Shown: positions 43,805-54,148, counted from the first letter of the stretch. The stretch is 64,000 nucleotides of DNA from Rhynchopus euleeides (GCA_963210315.1 OY723303.1:1922001-1986000); one strand, 5' to 3'. Numbers and translations are program-made. The notes: generated by a model not told the origin, from the sequence alone.

Positions 43805-44986
43805 CTCCCCATTCCCCCGGGTTGAGTGACATGTGTTGATAGTGTTCCATTTTTGATTTTTGAAGAAAAAAACAGAGGCAGATGCGATTCCCCCGCACAA
43901 GCCCTCCTTAAGAACGTCACACATCCTGACCCGTCTCACTGCACGTCACTGTGCATACTCAGATTCGTGTGTGTGTGTGGTGCAGCGGCACCACACATGC
44001 CGAACCAGGTATCCGGCCTTCTCACACCGCGGCACGGCAGGCACCTGTGCCTTCTGCCTCACGTGGGAACAGCTGAATGCTGCCACTCCCCATCCCCTCC
44101 CATCGGAACAGGATCCGCCTCTTCGAAGCGGTGCAGATCAGTGCGTTTTCAGTGTATTTCGCGTATTATTTCGAAAAATACACCGCAGCTTGCCGAGTAT
44201 TACGTCAGCTCCGTCAGCTCCGGAAGTCCACTGAAATGTGCTCTTGTGTTCCGCGCGAAGGCCGTGAAGGCCCTCACAAAAATTAGCTTTCCTCGTCGTT
44301 CATCTGTGACAAGGGCTGTCTGCTCTGTGATCCGCACTCAAGCTCACACAGGAGGGTGGTCTAAAAATTCGGCCCCTCTTTCAGAATTTTGGGACACCTT
44401 CAGTCAGCTATCCGGCTTGACATCCACCTGGAAGTCTGGCTTAGCCGGCACGATCATTTGGCAGGCAGACTCCGACACACAGTTCGTTTTCTTCTTCGTC
44501 TATTTTTCCGCCGTGTTTTTCTGGCGCACAAAACAACATGGTTTGACACCACGTGGGTACCCATCTTTTCTTGGTGCAGCCCCACAGATTTATGGTCGCA
44601 TTTGATTCCGTTGCATTTCTTTTGACCCGCATCCTCATCCCAATTTGAACCCAACAGACTGCATTATTCGAACTCAAAACAGGGCGTCGATTTTCGTAGG
44701 TATATCCGCGGTGCAGTGTCATCAGCGAGCACGACGATCGGGGAGCCCGTCGCCCGCGCGGCCCCCTGCAGCGTCAGCTCGTCGGCCCACGACGCGAAAA
44801 AAAAAAAAAGCGGCGGTTCCGCTAACGGTGAAGCCGCCGGGCCACGCCCCAGCCCACCGACAGCAGCAGAAGGGGTGGCAGCCCGGGTCGCCCCCGGTCC
44901 CCGCGAGTTGGCTGGGCCAGGTCCCCCGAGGGGCCAGGCCGACGGTACCGCTGCCGGTGTCTCTCCCCTCCCCCCTTGGGGGCCCC
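43805..44986. other. Spacer and probable 5' region of the retrotransposon
   Basis: No separate gene is supported. The reading frame of the retrotransposon ORF is open from 44645, without an ATG until 44987. The 5' end of the element could not be located; no clear target-site duplication was seen. Confidence 0.35.
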
Positions 44987-47900
44987 ATGGGTGGACCGGG
45001 TGGGTGGTGGAACGGGAGCTGGGCCACCCCCCCTTTGGGTGGCGAATGGGTGGGTGCAGGGAGGGTGCCACGGGGGATACGTGGGGGCGAACAGTCGTGT
45101 GTTGTTGACCCCAAGCCGACCCTCATTGATGAGAAGGATCCCACCCGCACCTGTGATGACAACAACACAGTGAAGGAGACTGGTGCGAAGGCGGCATTCG
45201 ACAAGGGCGTGGCAGGGCCGGGTGAGGATGGCCAGGCCTGCAAGGACCCCAACATGAAGTACTCGCGGAGGAACGACGTCATCTGCACCTGCGACAAGGG
45301 CCCGAGCCGAACCAGCATCGGAGCAGGCGAGCGTGGCGACGGACAGACTCGAGTGGCCGACACGGGTCGCGCGAAAGGGTGCGCTGTTCAGCTAACCCCA
45401 CGCCGGCTCAGGGTCAGGACACCAGCGGTCTTCGCGTCGATGCATCGCAACAATACATACCGCATCGCACTGACGGGGTGTGAGACGCCGCGTGCTGCGG
45501 GTCACTACGACAACGGACACATCACTACATGTGGCGCCATCACTACTGCGGGCCTAGCACACAGCAACGGGACTTTTTCTACTGCATTCCCTGTCTGTGG
45601 GACGCGGTGGGCAACGGGCTATTCTGACGACACTATCTGCAGGCAGCTGACATCAACGAAGGAGGTGGGGTGCATGTTGGACTGCAGCGTGTACAGGGCA
45701 GCGAGGACCCACGGCGAGCGTCTGGCGACTGGGGACGACAAAGGCAAAGTACGTGTGAGGGGCTTGAAAGGGTTGCGGAGCGCCACGGTGCGGGAGCGTC
45801 GCAGCGGGGTGGTTTACAGCATGGCGAGGTCGGGCCTGAGGAAATTCAGCGGGCCAGGGGGGATGTGTGGTGGCAGACAGACGTGTGCTGACCCCAAGCC
45901 GGCCCTCTCCGACCTGAAGGGCTCCACTTGCACCTGCGTGGACAACAACACGGTGACGGTGACTGGGGTGAAGACAACATACACACGCGATGAGGCCGTG
46001 GCAAAGCCGGGGGGTGACGGTCGGACCAAGGACCCCAACATGAAGTGCTTGGGGGACGACGTCATCTGCACACGCGGCAAGGACCCGAGCCTGACCAACA
46101 CTGGTGCGCACGTGTGGGGGGATGAACAGAGCCGGACAAGGAGGGACGACGTCATCGGCACCTGCGACGAGGACCCGAGCCTGACCGACACGGGCGCATC
46201 AGCGGCTGGGTCGAAAGGGGAGTGCGAGTCCAAGCGGGCCGGGCCGGGTGGTGGCGGGCAGACGAGTGGTGACCCCAGGCCGACCCTCACTGGTCTGAAG
46301 ACAGTCTGCGGCAGCGGCAACGACGGCACCTGTGGGGCAGGATGGGGCCTTCACGGCCGGGCCAGACTACTCCGGGTGTTATGGTGGGCGGCGCAGCGGA
46401 GCGGCATCATGGGGCCAATGGTGGCGGGGGTGGCGCTGCTCTGCGGCGACGTGGGAGCCAGTGTGGCATGGGTAGCGCAGGTGACGGGGCGAGCAGCCTG
46501 GGGGCTCATGGCAGCGGGCCGCCTCCGCGTCGCCCGCCTGCAGCTGGTGTGGATCGGGTGGACGCTCTGGTGCGGTGCGAGTGTGGAGGCGGAGGCAGGT
46601 GGCTGGGAGGGTTTGCCGGGGTGCAGCGCGGTCCTGCTGAGCGCGGGCTGGCTCGGAGCGCAGTGGGCGATCCTCCGCGCTCGCGTGGCGTGGTGGCCAA
46701 GCGTGGCGCAGGCCTGCATCCTAGCGCTGTGGATGGTGGTGGCGCTGGCGGGGGTGGCGGACCCGATGGGGCTGCTGCCGGCGTGGGGTGCAGAGGGTTT
46801 CGTATGGATGGATGGTGCAGCAGGCGCAGCAGGCGGATGGGTGCTGGAACTGTGCGGTGTCGCGAGCCCGTGGCTGCTTCTGGGGGGCGCGCAGCTGAGC
46901 ATCTGGTGGCTCTTCGGGACACGCCGCCGGAAGGGCCGCCAGCCCAGACGCAGGTGGCGGGCGCGCCGACCGGGCAGGGCAGTGTCGCAGTGGTGGGTGG
47001 GAGGAGGGCGTCTCCTGATGCGGCGGTCAGCCGTCATGGGGGTGCGGGGGTTCCGGGACGCCCGCAGTGAGGGTAGCGTGATGTGCCCCGGACCCGGACT
47101 GGGCGTGAAGTGCGGGTCTTCGGAGTGCTGGAGGCCGCACGGACCACCTGAGGAGGCCCTAGCAGAGCTGCGAGGGGTGGGTGTGCGAAGCTGCGTGCCA
47201 GGGGAGAACCTGGAAGTGTCAGCTGGCGCGCTGCAGCGGTGGGCTGACACGGGGGAGTGCGTGGTGGTGTGGGTGCAGGGCGGGCAGCAACCGGTGGTGT
47301 ACGCAGCGCCGTCGTACCGGGCCAAAACCCGAGCGGCCCTCAGACGGTACCCCAAGGTCGTGCTGGCCCCCTCGGAGACGGGAGTCGCCTGTGCGGTCAC
47401 GTCGGAGGCGCAGGCGACGAGGCTGATGGAGAGGGGTTTGCTGGTCTGGGACGGAAGCGCGCCACGCCTGCAGCTCCCACCGGATGCGTTGCGGGGCGGA
47501 GGCAAGGGGCCGGACATGCGGGATGTCGACGCCTCCCTGCCGGCAGGGGCCTCACGAGTCCCGAACGCCTCCCTGAACGACTGCGGGTATCTGGCCCTGG
47601 GATACAAGCAGGGTGACGTTCAGGGGGTGCGGGAGACCATCGCGACCCTCGCGACGCAACAGCCGAGCCTCCGGAACATGCTCGGCACCGCGGAGGCGTA
47701 CGCGGGGTACCTGGCTGGAGTCCGCGGTGAGCGGCACATGGACCACCTGACCCTGCAGTTGGTGGCGCGTCAGGGGAGGTTCCAGGTGTTGGTGGTGCAG
47801 CCGGGCCAGCCCAACCTCCTCATTGGACCGAAACCGAAGCGGCCGAAGGCGGAGCGGGGGCCGGGCAAGGTGTCGACGAGCCCTGTGAAGGTAGTGGCCC

Positions 47901-50900
47901 TCGCCGGAGGACACTATGAGCAGGTGCGGATCGGAGACACGGTCCGGGAAACCGTCATGGCGCAGCTGGAGGAGGGGGCGAGGAGCCCCATTTTGACGGC
48001 GCGCAACGCAGTGGAGCAGCCGTCGGAGAGCAGTGGAGAGGAGGACCTGACGGGGAAGCTGGTGGACGTCCCCACCGCCGGGAGGTGGTGCCCCATCGAC
48101 TCCTGCAGTCGGTCACTGGTGCAGGGTGGGGCCCCCTTTGCATCGAAAAGCTATCTGACGCCGCACATGGATGGGCACATGGCGGAGGGCTGCTTCGGGC
48201 CGCACGCCATGCAGGAGATACTGCGGCAAGCGGGACTCAGAACATGTGCGGTGTGCAGCAGGGTGATGTCGCTGCTGGCCTCACGCAGGAAGGCGGAGGA
48301 GGTGTGCGACAGGTGCCACCCGACGGTGCAGGAGGAGGAGATAGGGTCGCCGAGCAGCGCACAAGGCCGCTACGAGGGTCTGCCGTCCTGGGAGCAGATT
48401 GCGCAGGCGGATGTGCGGACGTGGGAGTCGGTCCCCAAGGAGCTGCAGGGCGAGTGGGCGGGGCTGTTCCGGGATGCGTGCAGGGAGGTGGCGACGACGC
48501 AGACGGACGGTTCCTGGCGAGTGCTGGCGATGCTACCTCTGTTGGTGCTCCGCAAGGAAAAAATGGGCAAGTCACGCAAAGCCCAGACGCTTCGACAGCG
48601 ACGGATGATGCTGGGACGCTTGCGCCAGGGCGAGTTCGCCCAAGTGTGGGCGGCCGAGGCAGGGAAGAGGCAGCCGGCGGGCCCGTCACGGGCGTCGAGG
48701 GGTTCGCAGGACCCGACGGAGGAGCACCGCCGCTGGCAGGGACGGGTGCAGAAGCTGACGGCGCAGGGCCGGACTTCGGCAGCGGTGAAGGCGCTCACCC
48801 CGGAGGCGGTGGCGCCCAAAGACACCGACACGCTGAAGAAGCTGAAGGCGAAGCACCCGGTCGGCAAGGTTGCGCGGTGCAGCAAGCCGGACGCGACGCT
48901 CTGTGACGCCTTCTCGCCGCTCCAGGTGCTGCAGGGGGTGAAGGGATTCCCCACGGGTTCTGCAGGCGGGGCTCTGGGCCTACGACCGGACCATCTGAAG
49001 GCGGCGGTGACGCACCCGACGGCGCGGGCCCTCCCGGCACTGACCCACCTCGTGAACGCCATGGCGCGGGGTGCGGCCCCGGCGTCTGTCCAGCCCTGGT
49101 TGGCGGGGGCAAACCTGACAGCGCTGAGGAAGTCGGAGAAGGAGGTACGGCCGATCGCGTGTGGCGAGTCGTTGAGACGGCTCGTGGCCAAGCTCCTCGC
49201 AGCGCGCCACCGGGACGAAGCGAAGGCTGTTCTCCTCCGCAGTGGGCAGGTTGGTGTGGCGGTGCGACAGGGAGCGGAGGCGGCGACGGCTGTGACGGCC
49301 AACTACGCGGCCAGGCGGCGGGGGCAAGACGCGTGCATCCTGAAAGTCGATTTCACCAACGCGTTTAATGCGGTGGATCGCTCAGCCTTCCTGAGAGAGG
49401 TGGAGCAGAAGTTTCCGGGGATGCTGCCGTGGGTCGCATGGTGCTACGCGAGCCCGTCGAAGCTGCAGTTCGGGAAGGAATGTGTGACGTCGTCGTGTGG
49501 TGTGCAGCAGGGTGACCCCCTCGGCCCACTGCTCTTCTCCCTCGCGATCGCCCCCGTGGCTGAGGAGGTGAAGCAGATCAAGGGGATACACGGGGCGGTG
49601 TGGTACCTCGATGACGGGGTGATCATGGGGAGCGGATACGCGGTCGGCCAGGCGTACCGGCTCATCGTCGAGCGGTGCAAGCACTTGGGTCTGCAGGTCC
49701 GTGAGGACAAGTGCGAGCTGGTGGACCTGAGCGGCAGGGGGACGGGGCATTCCGTGCAGGAGTGGGCTGGATGGGGACTGAAGGTGGTCGAGAAGCCGAA
49801 GAACTCGCCCATCCCGGGCATCAGGTGGATGCGGGACGGCAACTTCGAGCTGCTCGGAGCCCCGATAGGGGATGCGGCGTGGTGCGAGCAGTTCATGTCG
49901 GAGCGGGTGGACCAGTTTGTGACCTCCCTGGACGCCCTCGACAAGCTGACTGACTCGCAGACCGCATTTGCCCTGCTGCGTGAGTGCCTGGGGTTCGCGC
50001 GCATGGTGTTCTTTATGCGTGCGATTGGTTTCAAAGGGGTGACGGGCTACCTCGAGAGGTACGACGCGCGCGTGCAGCGGAGCCTCGCGAAGCTTCTGGG
50101 CTACGACGACGACTGCCTCCCACAAGAAGCGATGTTGCAGGCGTCCCTCCCTGTTCGAATCGGAGGTCTGGGGATACGCAAGTCGGCCGACCATTGGCAT
50201 GCGGCGGCGCTGGCTTCGAGTGCGGGGACCGCAGCGCTGTGCCGACGGCTGGACCGAGACTTCGTGTGGGATGCAGAGGGCTGGAGGCAGACGGCCTCCT
50301 CGTATAACGAAATGGTAGCTGAGGGCTGGCGTCTGGACACCGAGGCACCTCCGGAGAGAGCCCCCGAGCAGCGCTCGCTCTCGCTGGGCATTCTGGAGAG
50401 GTGGTACAACGCGCTGATGGATGAGGCGGATGCGGTGACGCGGGCCCGGATGCAGTCTCTCCTGCTGCCAGGGTGCGGTGCGTGGCTGACGGGAAACCCG
50501 GCTCGCTGGGAGGCGATGCCCCCGCTGCCGTTCCAAGCAGTGCTCAGGTATCGCTTAGGCCTTCCGCTGTACGAATCGCTGGCGCGGTGTGAATGCTGCG
50601 GGAAGGATGGGGTGATGGACGCGCACGGTCTGCATGCCACCCTCTGCGAGAAGGGGGGTGGGGCCATCACGCGCCACGAGGCGGTGGCGGATGCTTTGCT
50701 GCGAGCAGCGCGACAGGGTGGCTTGAGAGCCGAGCGGGAGACATTGGGTCTGCTGGAGGGAGACAGGAGACGCCCAGGGGATGTCACGTTGCAGCAGGGA
50801 TTCCTGGATGGTCGAGTCACTGCCATAGATGTAGCGGTGGTGAACCCCCTGGCCCCGTCGTTTCTGCAGCTGGCAGCCAGGACGGTAGGCGGGGCAGCGG

Positions 50901-53900
50901 CGCGGCGGCAGACTACGAAGGTCTGGAAGTACCGCGAGGATGAGGCCGTGCGGACGGGCCGCCTTGCCTTCGAGCCATTTGTGGTCGAGCTTTTTGGGGG
51001 CTGGGGCCAGCGGGCACACTCCATCATGAACCGCCTCGTGTCATTGGGGGCAGCCAAGCTGGGGGTCGGGCGGGTGCAAGTGGCACAACAGACGGCCCGC
51101 AGCATGGGGTGGGCCTTCCAGAAGGCAGTGGGTGCGTCGCTCGAGTCGTGTGGGAGGCTGTGCACGGTGGCAGGGCAGGGGAGGCAGCGAGTGGAGCTGA
51201 CGAAGACCCCGGTGATCGACCCCGAGACGTATGTGAAGTTCGGGGACCTGATGCCGGGGGTCGTCATGGAGGAAGTGCCCCCAGACGCGCCGGACGTTGA
51301 CGAGGATGAGGGCAGCGAGGGGGACGACGCCCCCCCCAGTGACCCGACCCCGCAAGAGGAGCGGGTTTTCGACGCGAAGCTGGCGCAGTGGCGCAGGCGG
51401 TGCGATCCCGGCGGGTCCCGGACGGTGGGGCAGTGCGTGACGGGGTGCGCGGCCAGCCTCCCGGCGTGGTACCAGCTGAAGCAGCTGGGTGCAGTTTTAC
51501 CTCGGGGCAAGGCGGGTGATGGTTTGAGTGCCATAATGGCTGGTCGAGGGGCGCCGTGCAGCCTCTCACAGGCACGCAGACAGGCTGTGGCTTTGGTTCT
51601 GCATGCGCCGGCACTACGTCGAGAGGTGGACGACCCGACTGAGTGGAGCCGTCGGATGCTGGCCCCACAGGAGGCAGATGGGTCAATGGCGGAGTGTGCG
51701 TGGGCGGACCTGGCGCTGCTGCGGGCGCTGGCGGTGGTGACGCGCAGCGAGATCCTGGTCATCCGTGACTTTGGGGAGCCTGTGTTGTGCAGGCCGGCGC
51801 CGGGAGCGCAGGTGGGTGGGCGCTTCTCGTTGTGTGCGGTGGGCAAGGGCTTCGTGCGGGTCGACGTCGACATGGACCTGTCGCAGATGCCCGAGGGCCC
51901 CGAGGCAGAGCTGGGCACGCAGATGGACAGGGTGGTGGCAGGTGACAAAGGGGCGGAGTGCCACATCTGTGCGGTTGAGATCCCGCCGCGGGCACGCCAC
52001 CTCCGATGCGGGCACTGCATGCGGGCCGCGTGTGAGGCGTGCGGGGGGTCGGGCCTACCCTGTGCGTGCCCCAAGATCCAGCTCGTGAAAGCGTCGGAAG
52101 CCGGCCGCTCGCAAGGCTGGGCAGCGCCGACGGGCGTGAAACAGGAGATGGAGGTGGACGCGGCGGAAGATCAGGCGGAAGCGGGTGAGACCTCGATTGG
52201 GGGGTGTGTGTATCTGGACGGGTGCGCACCTACTCCCCAGGGCACACCGATGGCGACCGACGCAAACGCGGAGCCGGCCTCGGAGGAGGAGCGGCAGGCG
52301 CGGGAGGCGAGCAGGTGGCAGCTGGTGCAGGAGCTCGCAGGCACGGAGCCAGTGGCGGCCTTCATCGCCCAGTGGCAGAGCGCCGCCCCCTCCGATGTGT
52401 CGCAGTGCCTGGGGGTCGAGGAGCTGGTGAGGTCCCTCCAGGGGCAGGTGCGATGGAAGGCGGCGTACACAGTGGGCGACTGCCTGTTCGACGCGGTCGT
52501 CGCCCAGCTACCCACTGGGCTCAAGGTGACAGCGGCCGAAGCGAGGACGCGGGCAGTGAAGGCGGTGATGCAGCACGCAGGGCTCCGCACAATGGTTGAG
52601 GGAGGGGAGCCGGAGGTGTGGGCACAGCAGATGAGCAGAAGAGGGGCAGGGCCAGGTCTGCAGTCGTGGGCTGACGAGCTGGTCCTCGGGGGGCTCGCAC
52701 GGGCCCTCCGAATCACCATCCTCTCCTTCCGGAGGCAAGGCTGTGGCGTCAGGGTGTGGCGCGCGGCGGAGAGGGCGGTAGCAATGGCGGCAGTGGCTTT
52801 TGTGGATGAGTCAGGGCAAGCAGACGGCACAGCGGTGGGCCACTTCGTGCCGGTGGTCCTGCCCGAGCCGCTACAGCAGTGGGCGCGGGAGGTGGACACG
52901 TGTCCTGTGGGGCAGGACAAGCGCGTGCGAGGGTGCGAGCAGGCGAAGCGGATGCGCCTCCAGGTGGGATGGCAGACGAGCTGCGGCGCGTGCACCACGC
53001 CGGTGGGCCCTCGCGGGTGCTGGGGGTGCGGCGAGTGTGGGGTGGCAGTGTGCCTCACGTGCCGTGAAAGGTGCCCCACCGCGTACAGGGGGTGCAGTGG
53101 GGCACCCCCGGTCCCCCCTCCGACAGGGAGCCGGGGGCCGAGGCAGACTGGTGGGGACGTGACGTCTCTGGGGGAAGGTTCCAACAACAAACCTTCAGCC
53201 ATCCCCCAGCAGACGACAGAGGCGCAGACCAGCGGGGCAGCAGAGGAGGCACCCAGAGCAGCGCGAGCATCGGCCGAGGCAGCAACGGCGGCACCGGCAA
53301 CAACTACGACAGCGACAACGGCGGCAGAGACGACGCCCCTGGGGGAAGGTTCCACTACAACACCTTCAGCCATCCTCCAGCAGGCACCAGCCTCAGCGGC
53401 GACAACGACAGCGGCGGTGCAGGAGGCTCTACCGCAGGGGGACTTCGCCTTCGATGACGACGAGGTGCAGGAGGATCTGTCGCAGGAGGACGTCGACGTC
53501 GATGACGACGAGGTGCAGGAGGAGATGTCGGACAACGTGGCCGAGCAGTCCGACGGGTCAATGGGAGGCAACCAACAACAGACAGCCACCCGTGTGTCGT
53601 GGGTGCGGATCCCTGCGGAGAGGGCGAGGAAGGAGCAGTGGGCAGGAAGCAGTGAGGACGGCACCGCGATGGTGGAGGGCGTGAGGGTATTCCCCTGCGC
53701 GGCGATGGCGGCGGCGAGTGGTGCGGCGGACGCGGCGTGTATCCCGGACTCGGCGGACGGCTGGGAAGGGCTGTTCGGCAGGAATGGGCCGCATGCGGGG
53801 GCGGCGGCGACGGCACACTGTGTGTTCAAGCAGTGGATCGCAGACAGGCGGGCGGTCGACGCGACCTACTACACCACAGGGGGTCGGCAGGGCTCGCAGG

Positions 53901-54148
53901 AGGGAAACGCCGAGTACCTGGCCTGCAAGCGGGTCGACTCGCACGCCAACAAGCGCCAGAAGGCGGCCCTGAAGAGGAAGCGGCGTGTGCAACGACAGGA
54001 GCGTGACCGACGTGATGGCGGCAGGGGCAGCGGGGACTGTCGTGATCGTCGAGGAGGTGATGGTGCAGGCAGGGGCAGCGGAAGGGAGCGCCGTGCGGGC
54101 CGGCATGAGCCGACCATCATGGGCGCTGGCAGGGGGGCCCGCAGATGA
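44987..54148 (+). CDS. Giant non-LTR retrotransposon polyprotein: TM region, three OTU-like modules, RT, restriction-like endonuclease
   Basis: The ATG at 44987 is the first in a frame open from 44645; the product is about 3,053 residues. In order: an N-terminal part with two diverged copies of a DPKP..C-x-C-DDNNTV..KDPNMK block; a hydrophobic region (about 473-644) with four or five possible TM helices and a basic exit (RRRKGRQPRRRWRARR); OTU-like module 1 (NDCGYLALGY, Cys866, with GGHYEQV His976); a C2H2 plus C4 zinc region (about 1035-1110); a reverse transcriptase (VDFTNAFN Asp1455, GVQQGDPLGPLLFS, YLDDG Asp1542/1543); a restriction-like endonuclease (CECC..H..H..C at 1868-1887, then RPGDV Asp1932 and IDVAVVNP Asp1948); OTU-like module 2 (KAGDGLS, Ser2181 at the Cys position); a RING-like cluster (from 2325); OTU module 3 (VGDCLFDAV Cys2499, GHFVPVV His2619); a C-rich finger (from 2666); and an acidic tail. 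RT with this endonuclease type places it among site-specific-type non-LTR elements (R2/NeSL/Dualen-like). Confidence 0.85.
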   Translation: MGGPGGWWNGSWATPPLGGEWVGAGRVPRGIRGGEQSCVVDPKPTLIDEKDPTRTCDDNNTVKETGAKAAFDKGVAGPGEDGQACKDPNMKYSRRNDVICTCDKGPSRTSIGAGERGDGQTRVADTGRAKGCAVQLTPRRLRVRTPAVFASMHRNNTYRIALTGCETPRAAGHYDNGHITTCGAITTAGLAHSNGTFSTAFPVCGTRWATGYSDDTICRQLTSTKEVGCMLDCSVYRAARTHGERLATGDDKGKVRVRGLKGLRSATVRERRSGVVYSMARSGLRKFSGPGGMCGGRQTCADPKPALSDLKGSTCTCVDNNTVTVTGVKTTYTRDEAVAKPGGDGRTKDPNMKCLGDDVICTRGKDPSLTNTGAHVWGDEQSRTRRDDVIGTCDEDPSLTDTGASAAGSKGECESKRAGPGGGGQTSGDPRPTLTGLKTVCGSGNDGTCGAGWGLHGRARLLRVLWWAAQRSGIMGPMVAGVALLCGDVGASVAWVAQVTGRAAWGLMAAGRLRVARLQLVWIGWTLWCGASVEAEAGGWEGLPGCSAVLLSAGWLGAQWAILRARVAWWPSVAQACILALWMVVALAGVADPMGLLPAWGAEGFVWMDGAAGAAGGWVLELCGVASPWLLLGGAQLSIWWLFGTRRRKGRQPRRRWRARRPGRAVSQWWVGGGRLLMRRSAVMGVRGFRDARSEGSVMCPGPGLGVKCGSSECWRPHGPPEEALAELRGVGVRSCVPGENLEVSAGALQRWADTGECVVVWVQGGQQPVVYAAPSYRAKTRAALRRYPKVVLAPSETGVACAVTSEAQATRLMERGLLVWDGSAPRLQLPPDALRGGGKGPDMRDVDASLPAGASRVPNASLNDCGYLALGYKQGDVQGVRETIATLATQQPSLRNMLGTAEAYAGYLAGVRGERHMDHLTLQLVARQGRFQVLVVQPGQPNLLIGPKPKRPKAERGPGKVSTSPVKVVALAGGHYEQVRIGDTVRETVMAQLEEGARSPILTARNAVEQPSESSGEEDLTGKLVDVPTAGRWCPIDSCSRSLVQGGAPFASKSYLTPHMDGHMAEGCFGPHAMQEILRQAGLRTCAVCSRVMSLLASRRKAEEVCDRCHPTVQEEEIGSPSSAQGRYEGLPSWEQIAQADVRTWESVPKELQGEWAGLFRDACREVATTQTDGSWRVLAMLPLLVLRKEKMGKSRKAQTLRQRRMMLGRLRQGEFAQVWAAEAGKRQPAGPSRASRGSQDPTEEHRRWQGRVQKLTAQGRTSAAVKALTPEAVAPKDTDTLKKLKAKHPVGKVARCSKPDATLCDAFSPLQVLQGVKGFPTGSAGGALGLRPDHLKAAVTHPTARALPALTHLVNAMARGAAPASVQPWLAGANLTALRKSEKEVRPIACGESLRRLVAKLLAARHRDEAKAVLLRSGQVGVAVRQGAEAATAVTANYAARRRGQDACILKVDFTNAFNAVDRSAFLREVEQKFPGMLPWVAWCYASPSKLQFGKECVTSSCGVQQGDPLGPLLFSLAIAPVAEEVKQIKGIHGAVWYLDDGVIMGSGYAVGQAYRLIVERCKHLGLQVREDKCELVDLSGRGTGHSVQEWAGWGLKVVEKPKNSPIPGIRWMRDGNFELLGAPIGDAAWCEQFMSERVDQFVTSLDALDKLTDSQTAFALLRECLGFARMVFFMRAIGFKGVTGYLERYDARVQRSLAKLLGYDDDCLPQEAMLQASLPVRIGGLGIRKSADHWHAAALASSAGTAALCRRLDRDFVWDAEGWRQTASSYNEMVAEGWRLDTEAPPERAPEQRSLSLGILERWYNALMDEADAVTRARMQSLLLPGCGAWLTGNPARWEAMPPLPFQAVLRYRLGLPLYESLARCECCGKDGVMDAHGLHATLCEKGGGAITRHEAVADALLRAARQGGLRAERETLGLLEGDRRRPGDVTLQQGFLDGRVTAIDVAVVNPLAPSFLQLAARTVGGAAARRQTTKVWKYREDEAVRTGRLAFEPFVVELFGGWGQRAHSIMNRLVSLGAAKLGVGRVQVAQQTARSMGWAFQKAVGASLESCGRLCTVAGQGRQRVELTKTPVIDPETYVKFGDLMPGVVMEEVPPDAPDVDEDEGSEGDDAPPSDPTPQEERVFDAKLAQWRRRCDPGGSRTVGQCVTGCAASLPAWYQLKQLGAVLPRGKAGDGLSAIMAGRGAPCSLSQARRQAVALVLHAPALRREVDDPTEWSRRMLAPQEADGSMAECAWADLALLRALAVVTRSEILVIRDFGEPVLCRPAPGAQVGGRFSLCAVGKGFVRVDVDMDLSQMPEGPEAELGTQMDRVVAGDKGAECHICAVEIPPRARHLRCGHCMRAACEACGGSGLPCACPKIQLVKASEAGRSQGWAAPTGVKQEMEVDAAEDQAEAGETSIGGCVYLDGCAPTPQGTPMATDANAEPASEEERQAREASRWQLVQELAGTEPVAAFIAQWQSAAPSDVSQCLGVEELVRSLQGQVRWKAAYTVGDCLFDAVVAQLPTGLKVTAAEARTRAVKAVMQHAGLRTMVEGGEPEVWAQQMSRRGAGPGLQSWADELVLGGLARALRITILSFRRQGCGVRVWRAAERAVAMAAVAFVDESGQADGTAVGHFVPVVLPEPLQQWAREVDTCPVGQDKRVRGCEQAKRMRLQVGWQTSCGACTTPVGPRGCWGCGECGVAVCLTCRERCPTAYRGCSGAPPVPPPTGSRGPRQTGGDVTSLGEGSNNKPSAIPQQTTEAQTSGAAEEAPRAARASAEAATAAPATTTTATTAAETTPLGEGSTTTPSAILQQAPASAATTTAAVQEALPQGDFAFDDDEVQEDLSQEDVDVDDDEVQEEMSDNVAEQSDGSMGGNQQQTATRVSWVRIPAERARKEQWAGSSEDGTAMVEGVRVFPCAAMAAASGAADAACIPDSADGWEGLFGRNGPHAGAAATAHCVFKQWIADRRAVDATYYTTGGRQGSQEGNAEYLACKRVDSHANKRQKAALKRKRRVQRQERDRRDGGRGSGDCRDRRGGDGAGRGSGRERRAGRHEPTIMGAGRGARR
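49082..49830 (+). mobile_element. Reverse transcriptase core of the retrotransposon ORF
   Basis: Conserved RT blocks are in order and intact: LTALRKSEKEVRPIACGESL, then ILKVDFTNAFNAVDR, SSCGVQQGDPLGPLLFSLAI, and VWYLDDGVIMGSG. All three catalytic Asp residues are present. Confidence 0.9.

Noticed and set aside
44645-44986. Upstream extension of the retrotransposon ORF as coding
   Set aside because: The frame is open but lacks an ATG, and the sequence is Pro/Arg-rich; it is left as probable 5' region.
50101-52074. 657-codon open frame on the minus strand
   Set aside because: It lies opposite intact RT, endonuclease and OTU motifs and is a composition shadow rich in Ser, Pro and Arg.
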